Shown here in pieces: positions 9,329 through 20,105 of a stretch of DNA of 25,000 nucleotides (the stretch's first letter is position 1; every line of letters begins with the position of its first letter). This DNA comes from Chrysomallon squamiferum (lineage: Eukaryota; Mollusca; Gastropoda; Neomphalida; Peltospiridae), in contig CM022677.1 in NCBI GenBank assembly GCA_012295275.1, positions 18,395,940-18,420,939 on the forward strand, in the 5' to 3' direction. A program made the translations under genes and the position numbers. The notes under the pieces were generated by a model, which saw only the letters and a list, made by a program, of their open reading frames with translations, had not been told where the DNA came from and made no database searches.

Positions 9329-9432
9329 CTACATCACGAAATAGTCAAAGTTCTGATCAAGCGGGTATATTAGATCACGTGTTTGAATGTTTGTCTCATA
9401 GAAATTAAACCCGGATTCCACAGCAACACAGC
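9329..9432 (-). pseudogene. Possible C1GALT1-like last exon, degenerate
   Basis: After an AATTAG acceptor, phase continuation from the exon at 10483 gives LCCCGIRV then a stop. The neighbouring frame gives SGFNFYETNIQTRDLIYPLD, then NFDYFVM and TAG. A CC-x(5)-[VI]-x-F-x-Y pattern followed by about 20 residues is how this family ends. Position (same strand, 1 kb downstream of the copy-2 exon) supports the idea. The match is weak and frameshifted. Confidence 0.2.
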
Positions 9433-9503
9433 CTAATTGTCATCTCTTTGTTAGGAAATACAGAACCTGGTAAGAACAGCATTTTGTTTTACTTAAGTTG
9501 CAT

Positions 9504-9504
9504 T

Positions 9505-9546
<42 letters not shown>

Positions 9547-9569
9547 ATCTCTCTCTCGCTCTCTCTTCC
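9504..9569. repeat. (TC)n microsatellite, interrupted
   Basis: About 66 bp of TC with GT, AT and GC interruptions. It occupies the same block position as 1586-1735. Confidence 0.9.
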
Positions 9570-9673
9570 ATTTCAAACATGTTATCTGGACTTATATAAT
9601 AAAAGGTAAACAAAATCACTGGGAGCCTGGTATATCTAAAAACAGAGAAAACGTAATTAGAAAATTACATCTA

Positions 9674-10455
9674 CAGTGGTACCTTCACTTACGAGTTTAA
9701 TTCGTTCCGTGACCGAGCTCCCAACTCATATTACTCGTATATCAAATCACTTTACCCAACTAAAATTAACTGAAAAACCATTAATCCGTTCCAGCCCCCC
9801 AATTTTGTTGTAACATGTATTTAAATTAAAAAAACAAATATGTGTGTATAAATGACAAATATTATATAAAAATAAGATAAAAGAGAATGTAAAGAAATAA
9901 AATGGAATTTTGTATAGTGTACAGAGTTAGGGTTTCTCCATCTTTTCATGGACATTGGTCTACAGCATACAATGTATTTTAACGCCTTTCGCTGGAGTTA
10001 CAGCCTTTATCGACTCCTTCTGTTTCAGTATAGTACATATTGTAAAAGTACTACACTCGTACTTCCTAGCTATGTTGACTACATATATACCTGGCTCATG
10101 TTTTTTTATGATTTCATGCTTTAATTCAATGGATATCATCCGCTTCTTCTTCTCAGCACTGTCCTTTGCAGGCACTTTCTTTGGCTCCATGGAAATCTGG
10201 CAAAATATTGCACAAAACACGAGAACATCACAACAGAGATGTTTCCACGGCGTGGTAACCACGTGAAGCAAACGAGTGAGACGCGGGATGCTGGGCGGAT
10301 GTTTTGTTGTTCGTTGCGCCAACTACTGGCAGCGTATTTGAAGCTGGCTCGTAACTCGATTTTGGTTCGCAAGTCAAAGCAAGAAATAGACCAGGCGGCT
10401 GCTCGTAACTAGGAAAATTCGTAAATTGGAGCACTCGTAACGCGAGGTACCACTG
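9674..10455. mobile_element. Complete non-autonomous Tigger-type element with TA target-site duplication
   Basis: Left end CAGTGGTACCTTCACTTACG and right end CGTAACGCGAGGTACCACTG are inverted repeats of each other. TA lies immediately outside both ends (9672-9673 and 10456-10457), as expected for Tc1/mariner-type insertion. The element is 782 bp and retains only the transposase N-terminus on the minus strand. It is an internally deleted, MITE-like derivative. Confidence 0.9.
9960..10190 (-). pseudogene. Tigger/CENP-B-like transposase N-terminal fragment
   Basis: It starts MEPKKVPAKD and runs through ISIELKHEIIKKHEPG, then ARKYECSTFTICTILKQKES, IKAVTPAKGVKI and a stop. This is the CENP-B_N/HTH_psq DNA-binding region of Tigger proteins. 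After the stop a family-like VHEKMEKP can be read in frame, showing where the full protein once continued. The DDE domain is absent. Confidence 0.8.
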
Positions 10456-10482
10456 TATCATAAAGATTATTTATTAACTTAC

Positions 10483-10850
10483 TTTCCTAAATTACCAAGT
10501 TGATAGTACCAGTAGGGTAAACGCCCTGTAAGATGAGCTCTAGGGTTCATACAGTGGAAAAGATTTCTGTACAATTTGTTAGTACCAGCTATCTGTTTCA
10601 CACTCAGTCTTTTAAGACACTCTGCTAGTATTACATCTTCTTTTGAACCACCTTGTCTGCAGATCGTAGAGTTATTTCCCCTGGTGCTCCAGCGTGTCAG
10701 CGTTTCTTTACTGAGCACGTAGCCAGCTTCTTGAAAAACTGACGTGTTTTTAGTGGACAGGAAGTAACGTAAGTTCTCTACGATGACGTAACTATCGACG
10801 TCTGCTTTCATGAACCAGTCGGCGTCGTTTAAGTGGTGTTTGTAGATGTA
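10483..10850 (-). pseudogene. C1GALT1-like galactosyltransferase exon, copy 2, internal deletion
   Basis: Clean splice edges: acceptor TATCTCTCTGTCAG before 10850 and donor GTAAGT after 10483 (368 nt, phase 0 in, phase 2 out). The frame reads YIYKHHLNDADWFMKADVDS, YVIVENLRYFLSTKNTS, then VFQEAGYVLSKETL, and ends LPYWYYQLGNLGK. The DADWF-K-AD.D-[ST]-Y stretch holds the DxD metal-binding motif (DVD, usual family form DDD). Between NLRYFL and AGYVLS the family has about 30 residues, including YFG...FK..K.GY.SGG. Here only about 8 remain. Alignment with copy 1 shows about 22 nt lost at a CTGG repeat, with a further small change keeping the frame open. A Golgi enzyme lacking this core strand is unlikely to work. 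Confidence 0.75.
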
Positions 10851-10859
10851 CTGACAGAG

Positions 10860-11068
10860 AGATATAAAAATAATAATAATAAAAAAAAAAAAATCTGACA
10901 AACACTAATGTGAAAAGTAGAAAGGTAGAAAGAAAAACAAAAAATGAAATGAAATGTTGAAGTTATTAATTCATTTATTTGTATATTAATTAATTAATTA
11001 TTTTTTCTTTTGTTTATTATTAATATTATTATTTTGTGTTTAGATTAATTCTTTGATTTATTATTGCT
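10860..11068. other. AT-rich intron-like stretch
   Basis: Upstream of the galactosyltransferase exon on the minus strand. It holds an (AAT)/(A) run and TTAATTAATTA. No upstream C1GALT1 exon (TWGKRC-like) was found anywhere further up. Confidence 0.4.
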
Positions 11069-11229
11069 GTTGACGTCATCGCCGTTGTTGTGGTAGTAGT
11101 TGTAAAAACAGCAAAAATAATGAAAAGGATGATTCACCTGATATGTTTTCATTGTTTACAGGCTCTATTTATATATGTTTACATATAATTAATTAATAAA
11201 ACAACAACAACAACAACAAAGAAACAACA

Positions 11230-11261
<32 letters not shown>

Positions 11262-11400
11262 TACGATGAATTTAAATACATATAATGACAACACTATGCC
11301 ACATATTAAACAAATAAATAAACTGTTTAATGAATGTGTTATTTGAGCTTTCTTAATATACGTATAATCCAGTTTGGTTTAAACAAACGTAACAATTATC
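11069..11400. repeat. Duplicate of 600-960
   Basis: Shares CCATTTATATATAATTAA-like, CAA/AAT triplet and ATAATGACAAC... AAATAAATAAAC stretches with 600-960, with moderate divergence. (CAA)n and (TAA)n lie at 11206-11262. Confidence 0.6.
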
Positions 11401-11401
11401 A

Positions 11402-11610
11402 GTACGATTTCAATTTCTGTCGAGTTTTCGGCAAGGGAAGTAACTCTGTTATCAAACGTTAAGCAAAAGAAATAGACTGGTTATCCCGCCTGATCTCTTT
11501 CCAAACCGGTTTAATATATAACTGAAGCAATATTCAAGGAGACTAATATCATTATAATAACGATTTCAGTATCATCTGTATTTCACATGAAATTTTGAAA
11601 AAAATACTGT
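11402..11610. repeat. About 205-bp direct duplicate, copy 1 (partner 13674-13881)
   Basis: Both copies begin GTACGATTTCAATTTCTGTC and include GGCAAGGGAAGTAACTCTG and GGTTATCCCGCCTGATCTC. They are highly similar. The element is GC-richer than its surroundings. No ORF or inverted ends were recognised. Confidence 0.85.
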
Positions 11611-11810
11611 CAAAACTTCTACAGTTGAAAAACTAAAGAAATCAAACCAATGCAAAACAACTGATGGTTAGATAAAAAAAAAAAAGATAATTAAAAACAA
11701 ATATATACAACAAACATATAATCAAAAACGTAATACATCTGTTAATATACAGTTCATTACAATCAAAGCTAAGGATAAGTCAATTACATGCATTCAAATA
11801 TTAAAATCGA
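11611..11810. repeat. Duplicate of 19640-19830
   Basis: Shares TCTACAGTT, AATACAAAAC-like, GGTTAGATAAAAAAAAAA, ATATAATCAAAAAC and TGTTAATATAC stretches with 19640-19830. In both places it precedes an (ATT)n tract and a TNF terminal-exon relic. Confidence 0.7.
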
Positions 11811-12078
11811 CTGTTAAAGTCCATTCATTCCTAACTGATATCAGTTCCACTCCATCCTGGTGTGTTAAAAGTAATCTTTAAGAAAAGCAGTCAATTTCAG
11901 CTTGGGTTCTGTTGTATTTTTAGAAAAACATGAACCTCTAGATAGCACCAGATTAACAGGTGTGATTTGATGTTTATGTATTTCTGGCACTTGGACACCT
12001 GGCACACTAATACCATACTAATCTGTATGTAATCATTTGCATCACCTATGTCAACTAGAACTAATTACATTGTTATTA

Positions 12079-12080
<2 letters not shown>

Positions 12081-12116
<36 letters not shown>

Positions 12117-12166
12117 GCTACTACTATTACTACTACTGCTATTATTATTATTATTATTACTATTAT
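12081..12166. repeat. (ACT)n then (ATT)n microsatellite
   Basis: Triplet array in the same block position as the (ATT)n at 3325 and 19984. Confidence 0.95.
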
Positions 12167-12402
12167 AGAAAATATATACAAGAGATAAAATAATTATAAT
12201 AATAATAGCAGAAGTAGTACTTGTTCTAGTGTTAGTACTAGTGAAAAAGTAATAGTAGTGATAATAACGTTAAATCCACAAAACTGATTCTGATTAAAGT
12301 TCTGTAATTGAAAGTTATGTCTCTGCTTTGTAAGTTTGTGTTTCGTGTTTAATCATTTTCATTTACTAAATAACGACATCTCCACTTGTTAGTTATTGTT
12401 AT

Positions 12403-12657
12403 TTACTGAAAGAAATAAATTCAAAGTTTTTTTTGTTTTGTTCTTTTGAAGATTTTTAATGTCCTGCTAAGTGTGAGTAATAACACTGATAATAATTAAT
12501 TTTAAGATACACTTTAACAAATATATCTCAGAGATATCTTTCTACACCTGATCCAGTTTATTCTTGTTTCCATGGTTTCGTTGTTGGAGACAACCTACAT
12601 ACATACAAATGTATAGGAAGGGTAGATAAGAAGATGACCTTAACCATGACCTTGTAT
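12403..12657 (-). pseudogene. TNF-homology-domain terminal exon, copy B
   Basis: Homologous to copy A: YPSYTFVCM, stop, VVSNNETMETRINW, then RKISLRYIC, stop. The GALFELK...RV strand is deleted (about 55 bp). The 3' end TTTCTTTCAGTAA is degenerate. It shares the TAA in AAAATTAATTATT with copy A and carries several private lesions. Clearly dead. Confidence 0.6.
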
Positions 12658-12780
12658 TGAAAAACGAAGAACAACGTAAATATGAAGATAAGAAAGCTCT
12701 TCTAGTATCGATTTTTTTTCTTTATAGTTGTTTCTGTTGTTGTTGTTCTTTTGTTGTCGTCGTTGTTGTATTTCATGTAC

Positions 12781-12888
12781 ATAATATTTTGTTGCCTTGT
12801 GTGTCCAAGAAAGGCGTAGTTTAATGTTTAGTGGAAACATGTTGGATTCAGAGAGCTGCATCAAGAATAAGCAGATCTTTTTGTAATA
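12781..12888 (-). pseudogene. TNF-homology-domain first exon, copy B
   Basis: Reads MQLSESNMFPLNIKLRLSWT then HKATKYY before a GTACAT donor. It has the same frame break upstream of QLSES as the other copies. About 123 nt separate it from copy B of the terminal exon. The longer open frame through it is intron read-through. Confidence 0.5.
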
Positions 12889-13159
12889 ACGTGTTTTTTT
12901 TCTTTCTTTCTTGCTTTTTTAAATTGCCCTTTGTTTTTATTTCATAAATTTCTATCCAATTTATAATTGGTGTTTTTAAAAATTCTTATCTATTTTTAAA
13001 ATTTTATTTATTAATAATATTATTTTTTTACATTTATTTATTCATTCATTAATTTTCGTACTGAAGATTTATGTATTAAATTAATTAATCATCAGCAATC
13101 CGTATTTTTTTGTTTTGATTATTTTATTTTCTGATATATATATGTTTGTTTGTTTGTTT

Positions 13160-13646
<487 letters not shown>

Positions 13647-13673
13647 GAGAGAGACTCGTAAATACACAGCTTT

Positions 13674-13881
13674 GTACGATTTCAATTTCTGTCGAGTTTC
13701 CGGCAAGGGAAGTAACTCTGTTATCAAACGTCTATCAAAAGAAAAAGACCGGTTATCCCGCCTGATCTCTTTCCAAACTGGTTTAATATATAACTGAAGC
13801 AATATTAAAGGAGACTAATACAATTATAATAACGATTTCAGTATCATCAGTATTTCACATCAACATTTGAAAAAATACTGT
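13674..13881. repeat. About 205-bp direct duplicate, copy 2 (partner 11402-11610)
   Basis: Same start and internal landmarks as copy 1, about 2.27 kb away in the same orientation. Confidence 0.85.
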
Positions 13882-13935
13882 AAATTCAACTAAATAATAA
13901 TAAATTTATTATAATGGTTTTAAAATATGTGTGTG

Positions 13936-14090
13936 TACATACATACATACATACATACATACATACATAATACATACATACATACATAGATACATACATA
14001 CATAAATAATACATACATACATACATAGATACATACATACATACATACATAAATACATACATACATAGATATATATATATATATATATAT
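13936..14090. repeat. (CATA)n then (TA)n microsatellite
   Basis: CATA tetranucleotides with AATA and GATA interruptions, ending in a TA run. Confidence 0.95.
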
Positions 14091-14560
14091 AGTAATATTT
14101 ATAGTGGATAATATGTTATAATTATTTTCTACACTCGTATTTTAATAATTTATTATAAATGAGGGTTAGTAACAATGTTACGATGCTGGTAAAGGGGAAA
14201 ATACACTAGTTTATGCATTTTAATCATCTTATTGTAATAATAAATATATATTAATATAGAGTTAATATGTATTATTTTGAGTGAACGTCCCTTTAGATTT
14301 ATTACGAGTAATTTGTTGTTTCACATTACCCGATCATGGTACCTAATGAAAAATGTATTTGAATCTATAAATAGAATGTTTCATTTGAATCGCGAAGTGA
14401 CACGCATGACACACGCATGAGATAATTTACATTTCAAACACAGGAGATCGTGTTTTATATGATAATATGATAATAAAAAATAAAAATAAAACAGACTTTA
14501 AAACAAAGTTATCCTTTTATTTAATAAAAAGGGCAAATATTCTATACTGTTATATTCTCA
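14091..14560. other. AT-rich spacer, no feature seen
   Basis: No supportable ORF, splice pair or array. Confidence 0.5.
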
Positions 14561-14579
14561 TTTTTTATTTATTTATTTT

Positions 14580-14622
<43 letters not shown>

Positions 14623-14632
14623 TTATATTTAA
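14561..14632. repeat. (TTTA)n microsatellite
   Basis: TTTA tetranucleotide run of about 70 bp. Confidence 0.95.
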
Positions 14633-14737
14633 TATATGCTTGAAGAAACAATAAATGAAAAAAGATAAAAGATTACTTTTACCAGTGTAGTTAACAATTT
14701 AGAATTATTCAAAAGATACTGTGTCGTGTTCTTATTT

Positions 14738-15470
14738 CGTTGTGGGTGTCTCTGTGTATGTGCATCTGTGTATCTGTGTGTCTATGGGTCTGTGTTACTG
14801 TGTATCTGTGTGTCTGTGTGTCTGTGTGCCTGTGTGCCTGTGTGTCTGTGTGTGTCTTTGTGTCTGTGTTACTGAGTATCTGTGTGTCTTTGTGTATGTG
14901 TGTGTGTGCCTGTGTGTCTATGTGTCTCTGTGTCTATGTGTCTATGTGTCTATGTGTCTATGTGTCTATGTGTCTATGTGCCTGTGTGTCCAAATGTTTG
15001 TGTTTCTGTGTATCTGTGTGTCTGTGTGTCTGTGTATCTGTGTCTGTGTGTCTCTGTGTCTGTGTGACTACATATCTATGTATCTCTGTGTCTGCGTGTA
15101 TATATGTCTATGTGCCTGTATGTCTGTGTGTCATCTGTGTATCTGTGTCGCTATGTGCCTGTGTGTCCGAAAAAGTGTCTGTGTGTCTGTGTATCTGTGT
15201 GTCTGTGTGTCTGTGTATCTGGGTGTATCTGTGTCTGTGTGACTACATAAAAGAAATCTCTGTGTCTGCGACACTGAGAGAGATTTATAAAGAAAGTCTA
15301 TGTGCCTGTGTGTCTGTGTGTCATCTGTGTATCATTTGTCGCTAAAAGAAAGAAAAAAACAGACTGTGTGTCTGTGTCTGTGTATCACAGTGTCTATGTT
15401 TCAGTGTGTCTGTGTGTCTGTGTAAAAAGAACTGTGACTGTGTGTCTGTGTGAGAAAATGTCTGTATCTG
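14738..15470. repeat. Degenerate TGTGTCTGTGTATC satellite
   Basis: About 730 bp built from TGTGTC, TGTATC and TATGTG hexamer variants, with longer inserts such as GACTACATA near 15067 and 15241. Cys/Val/Leu-rich open frames on the plus strand (up to 201 codons) are translations of this array. Confidence 0.9.
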
Positions 15471-15714
15471 AGTATGCGAGATATTTCAACAAAACATTAT
15501 CATACAGAAAAAGGAAAGACAGCTTTTAAAAAAAAAAAAAAAAAAAACAACATATTTTTGGAACTGAGAAAGAAAGACATGACCAGAAATAACAAAATAT
15601 TAATGTAAGACACAAAACAGTTGGAAGAAATCGGCAAAAAAAAAATAAAAATGATTTAACAGAGAGACTGAAAAGAAAGACCGAGAGATTGTCAAACAAA
15701 ACACAGACGAGAAG

Positions 15715-16568
15715 AAAGACACTGAGAGAGACAGAAAAACAAAGACACTGAAAGGAGAGAAAAAAAGAAAGACACAGAGAGACAGAAAAAGAAAGACACT
15801 AAAGAGAAAAAAGAAAGACAGAAAAAGACAGAAAAAGAAAGACACAGAGAAAAAAAAAAAAAGACACTGAGAGACAGACAGAAAAAGAAAGACACAGAGA
15901 GAGACAGAAAAAAGAAAGACACAGAGAGAGAGACAAAAAAAGAAAGACACTGAGAGAGAGAAAAAAAAAAAAGGAAAAAGGACACTGAGAGACAGAAAAA
16001 GAAAAAAAACACAGAGAGAGACAGAAAAAGAAAGACACTGAGAGAGAGAAAAAGAAAGACACAGAGAAAGACACAGAAAAGACACTGAGAGAGACAGAAA
16101 AAAGAAAGACATCGAGAGAAAGAAAGAAAAAAAAAGAAAAAGAGAGAGACAGAAAAAAAAGACACTGAGAGAGAGACAGAAAAAAAAGACACTGAAAGAG
16201 ACAGAAAAAAAAGACACAGAGAGAGACAGAAAAAGAAAGACACTGAGAGAGAAAGAAAAAGAAAGACACAGAGAGACAGACAGAAAAAGAAAGACACCGA
16301 GAGACACGGAAAAAGAAAGACACTAGAGACACAGAAAAAGAAAGACACTGAGAGAGACAGAAAAAGAAAGACACTGAGAGAGACAGAAAAAGAAAGACAC
16401 TGAGAGAGACAGAAAAAGAAAGAGACTGAGAGAGACAGAAAAAGAAAGACACAGAGAGAGACAGAAAAGGAAAGACACTGAGAGAGACAGAAAAAGAAAG
16501 ACACTGAGAGAGACAGAAAAGGAAAGACACTGAGAGAGACAGAAAAAGAGAGACACAGAGAGAGACAA
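15715..16568. repeat. 26-bp purine-rich minisatellite
   Basis: About 850 bp of CACTGAGAGAGACAGAAAAA-GAAAGA units. They are degenerate at 15715-16250 and homogeneous at about 16320-16560. The plus strand is almost free of T, so the minus strand is almost free of A and cannot form TAA, TAG or TGA. That explains the long Ser/Phe/Leu frames there. Confidence 0.9.
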
Positions 16569-16871
16569 AGAAACAGTCAGAGAATTAAGGAGTAGTCAAC
16601 GATACTGAAGAAATAAAATGACAGAAACAAGAAATAGCTAAGAAATAGCTTTTCCTTCTAGCTTATCTTTTTATATATTATTACTGGAAGAATGAAATTA
16701 AGTGAATGAAACAAAGAACGAATAGATGGACGAAAGACAATATAACAAACAGAGAAAGTAGTACAGCCAAAAGAAATGACCATTTTGTTTCGTTATCACA
16801 ATGAAGGTTTTAGAACAAGAACAATTATTTCTGAAAGTATTTAATGTACGAGCTAATTAGACTTAGTAGTC
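16569..16871. other. AT-rich spacer, no feature seen
   Basis: No supportable gene or repeat. Confidence 0.5.
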
Positions 16872-17105
16872 AGAAAAAAATAAAAATAATAACTAACAAT
16901 AGAAAGCAAATGAAAATAATAACTAATAATAGAAAATAAATAAAAATATTAACTAATCATAGAAAACAAATAAAATTATAGCTAATAATTGAAAATAAAT
17001 AAAAATTATACATAATAATCAAAAATTAATAAAAATAATAACTAATAATAGAAAAAAAAAAAATAAAAATAATAACTAATAATAGAAAAAAAAAAAAAAA
17101 AAAAA
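16872..17105. repeat. AATAACTAATAATAGAAAA tandem repeat
   Basis: About eight to nine diverged copies of a 25-33-bp unit (AAAATAATAACTAATAATAG plus a variable A run), ending in poly(A). Confidence 0.85.
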
Positions 17106-17544
17106 CTTTCTTTTGTTTTATCTTTTTTTTGACGAATTGCTTTTAGATCGTTGTAGTGTTGTCTTCAACTGGTTGTGTTGTTTGATATTCTGCCTGACAG
17201 CAGTAGAGCTATTTCACATTCCTATTGCGCACGCAATACTGAAGATTGTATCTTTATTCACATACTCACGCACACACCTACATACTTGTAAAAAGCCTTC
17301 TAAGTATTTGCAACTCGAAGTACCAAAAACATCAACTTGTTGCGGCAGACTGAGTAATAAAGAACACAATTAAAACTATTGTTTTCTCGATACAAGACTT
17401 TTCAAGATATCGCTGTCATACGTCACCTAGCTAACATGTCGTTACGTCATTCGCTGAGGGAGACTGTAAATATACGTCAGAGTTTAATCTCCTCTTTATT
17501 AGTTGTTTGTTCATGTGCGCAATCTCACGAACTTTATTCGTCGC
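17106..17544. other. Spacer, no convincing gene
   Basis: A plus-strand open frame at 17113-17373 starts at TTG and has no family signal. Bases 17385-17500 resemble 1380-1500 and 5940-6060. Confidence 0.35.
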
Positions 17545-17777
17545 CTTCTCTCTCTCTCTCTCTCTCTCCCTCTGTCTCCGATCTCTCTCTCTATATATAT
17601 CCCATTATCTCTATCTATCTCTCTGTCGAAAACTATGAAACAAAGGGGGAAAAAAATACCAATCCAAGATAAGTCAGTCTAAATTTCACACTCGACTGAA
17701 TTCATTTTTGATCATGCAATGCTGGAAGGGTTTTTTTTTTTTTTTTTCGTTGCGTGTCCTGCTGGTTCGTTTCAGAG

Positions 17778-17962
<185 letters not shown>

Positions 17963-18228
17963 TTATTATTGTGTTGTTCAGTCGAGGGTCGTCAGTGGAA
18001 ACACAAACACACAGAAACAGAAACAGACACACACACATACATACATATACATATACACATTATCTATCTATCTATATACAAATGTTGTCTTTCATATATA
18101 TTTATAGCATCAATTTGTTTTGGGTTTTTTGTTTTGTTGAGATTTTCATAAACAAAGAAGGACGCAAACAAATAAAATGATGTAGACTAATACTGTACTT
18201 AATCTGCGTTGTCAATATAACTGTCTCA

Positions 18229-18240
18229 ATAATAATAATC

Positions 18241-18315
<75 letters not shown>
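18229..18315. repeat. (AAT)n(AAC)n microsatellite at a rearrangement edge
   Basis: Abuts the TNF terminal-exon fragment C at 18318, where the other copies continue with coding-derived sequence. Confidence 0.95.
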
Positions 18316-18317
18316 CC

Positions 18318-18494
18318 ACATTGAGAATAATTAATTTTCAGTTACACTTCAACAAATATATCTCAGAGATATCTTACTACACCTGACTCAGTTTATTCTT
18401 GTTTCCATGGTTTTGTTGTTGGAGACAACATACATAGAAGAAAATATATAGGAAGGGTAGAGAAGAAGATGACCTGAATCATGAACTAGTATTG
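18318..18494 (-). pseudogene. TNF-homology-domain terminal exon, 5' part only (copy C)
   Basis: Contains the equivalents of TLPIYF/YPSYTF, NNKTMETRIN and KISLRYIC, in shifted frames. It shares the AAAATTAATTATT stop with copies A and B. A private TGA replaces the tryptophan codon before VRC. It stops being TNF-like at CTCAATGT, where (GTT)n begins. The rest of this exon appears at 20285-20395. Confidence 0.6.
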
Positions 18495-18619
18495 AAAACG
18501 AAGAACATCTTAAACATGAAAATACATAAGATTATCTAGTATTGATTTATTTTGTTCATAGTTGTTTTGTTTCTTTTAGTTTTTTGTTTTTGTTGTCATC
18601 GTTGTTGTATTTCATATAC

Positions 18620-18720
18620 ATAATATTTTGTTCCCTTGTGTGTCCAAGAAAGGCGTACTTTAATGTCCAGTGGAAAAATGTTTGATTCAGAGAGCTGGAT
18701 CAAAAATAAACAGTGCCGAT
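18620..18720 (-). pseudogene. TNF-like gene exon 4 (start of TNF domain), frameshifted
   Basis: Exon 3 ends in phase 2 with AG. Joining to the A at 18720 gives R-SALFIFDPAL then a stop. The next frame continues QLSESNIFPLDIKVRLSWTH and KGTKYY to the GTATAT donor. W-x-Q-R followed by SALFIFDPA is the expected start of a TNF domain. The acceptor (ACAAAAAG) lacks a pyrimidine tract and the frame is broken, so it is non-functional as read. Confidence 0.5.
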
Positions 18721-19069
18721 CTTTTTGTAATCACGTCTTTGTGTTTTTTTTTTTTTTTTTTTTTTCTCTTTTTTAAAATGCCCTTTGTATTTATATCATA
18801 CATTTTTATTCCAATTACAATTCTTGTTTTTAAAAATTATTATCTATTTTTAAAATTTTATTTATTAATATTATTATTTTTTCACATTTATTTATTCATT
18901 AATTTATGTTCGAACTGAAGATTTAGATATAAAATTTATTAAAAATCACTAATACGTATTTTTTTTTCGTTTTGATTATTTTATTTTTTGATCATTTTAT
19001 TTTCTGACCAATTATATATATATATATATATTTATATTTATTTATTTTATATATGTTTATTTATTTATT

Positions 19070-19300
19070 TTGGCGTGTTTACGTGTGACAGTAAGACTTG
19101 ACCCATTTTATTTTGGTGCCAGTTCATTGAAACTGCGAACTGTGATTGTTCCTTTGATGTTTTCTGACGACTCTAATAATAGAGTAATATGGCAGATCAT
19201 TACTGATTTATGTGAAAAATAAATAAATAAATAAATAAGTAAATAAATAAATAATTTGTATTTCTTTGAAAACAATAATAAGTAAGGTTGTTTATTATTA
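19070..19300. repeat. Intron-like duplicate, copy 3 of 4, inside TNF-like intron 3
   Basis: Lies between TNF-like exon 3 (19368-19422) and exon 4 (18620-18720), which explains the other copies as displaced intron pieces. Carries an (AAAT)n at 19219-19254. Confidence 0.75.
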
Positions 19301-19367
19301 TTATTTTTTTAATACTAAATCAGGACTTTGACGTGACAGTCAGTTTATAACGTCACTATTGTGTTAC

Positions 19368-19422
19368 CTCTGCTTCCAAATACTTATAGTGCTGATATCA
19401 GATAGCCCGTTATTCTGAATCA
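19368..19422 (-). CDS. TNF-like ligand exon 3 (55 nt)
   Basis: Bounded by acceptor TTATCTCTAAAACAG and donor GAG then GTAACA. Exon 2 leaves one base (C). Adding TG makes CTG, and the frame reads L-IQNNGLSDISTISIWKQ and the first two bases of an Arg/Lys/Ser codon. It is open across all 55 nt. It would form the stalk just before the TNF domain, as a short exon does in this superfamily. Phase agreement on both sides is the main support. No other copy was found in the window. Confidence 0.6.
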
Positions 19423-19639
19423 CTGTTTTAGAGATAATAACTATATATAAATAAATAAATATATATATATAGATGTACGTAACGCACTAGTTACTCACTA
19501 CATAAAATCATGTGTCTAAGGAATAAACAAACAAGACGATGTTTCAAATTAAAGGGTTTTAATATTAGTTAATTCCTGATAGAGAAATGTTAACATTTAC
19601 AACATGGTAACTCTGGCAAACTGACAAGATTCACAAAAC
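19423..19639. other. TNF-like intron 2, AT-rich part
   Basis: No exon or array other than a short (AAAT)/(TA) run at 19449-19472. Confidence 0.4.
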
Positions 19640-19830
19640 AAATCATGACAAAAAATCTACAGTTCCAAAAACAAAACAAATCAATCCAATACAAAACATA
19701 TGACGGTTAGATAAAAAAAAAAATGACTAGCAAGAAATATATTCAACAAAGATATAATCAAAAACACAATACATGTGTTAATATACGTTACAATTACAGC
19801 TGAGAAGTCGATTACATAAACTGCTTGAGT
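19640..19830. repeat. Duplicate of 11611-11810
   Basis: In the other block this segment lies 3' of the TNF gene end. Here it lies inside intron 2, together with the displaced exon fragment at 20285. Confidence 0.7.
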
Positions 19831-19983
19831 TTCACAAACTCTTCACCTCCTGCAGTTCACTACTTTGACACTGCTGTTCTAAAAGACTTTGTACATGAAC
19901 TTCCTGTACTTGATAAGGTCACATAATTAAAGAGAAAATTCGTTGTCATCGTCTCAGTTATCATTATCAGCAAAAGGAACAGC

Positions 19984-19985
19984 AA

Positions 19986-20047
<62 letters not shown>

Positions 20048-20105
20048 TTATTATTCTTCTTATTCTTCTTCTTCTTCTTCTTCTTATTATTATTATTATT
20101 ATTAT
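19984..20105. repeat. (ATT)n/(TTC)n microsatellite
   Basis: ATT run with a TTC/TTCT core at 20055-20085. Confidence 0.95.

Larger units (their letters stand above)
9565..10745. repeat. Segmental duplicate, copy 2 (partner 1730-3049)
   Basis: Carries the same flank (CCATTTCAAACAT, GGTATATCTAAAAACAGAG), a complete Tigger element and the C1GALT1-like exon in the same order as copy 1. Confidence 0.8.

Noticed and set aside
12640-12864. 74-codon minus-strand frame starting MMQLSESN
   Set aside because: Only its first part is TNF-like exon sequence. The remainder reads through the intron past the GTACAT donor.
14721-15345. Cys/Val/Leu-rich frames of up to 201 codons
   Set aside because: Translation of TGTGTC/TGTATC satellite units. 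Several overlapping frames are open at once, with no domain or splice context.
15600-16568. Ser/Phe/Leu frames of 235-270 codons that look like multi-pass membrane proteins
   Set aside because: The strand lacks A, so stop codons cannot occur. The 26-bp period cycles through all frames.
17113-17373. Plus-strand 86-codon frame
   Set aside because: Starts at TTG, has no recognisable domain, no acceptor with clear support, and an AT-rich context. Not convincing.
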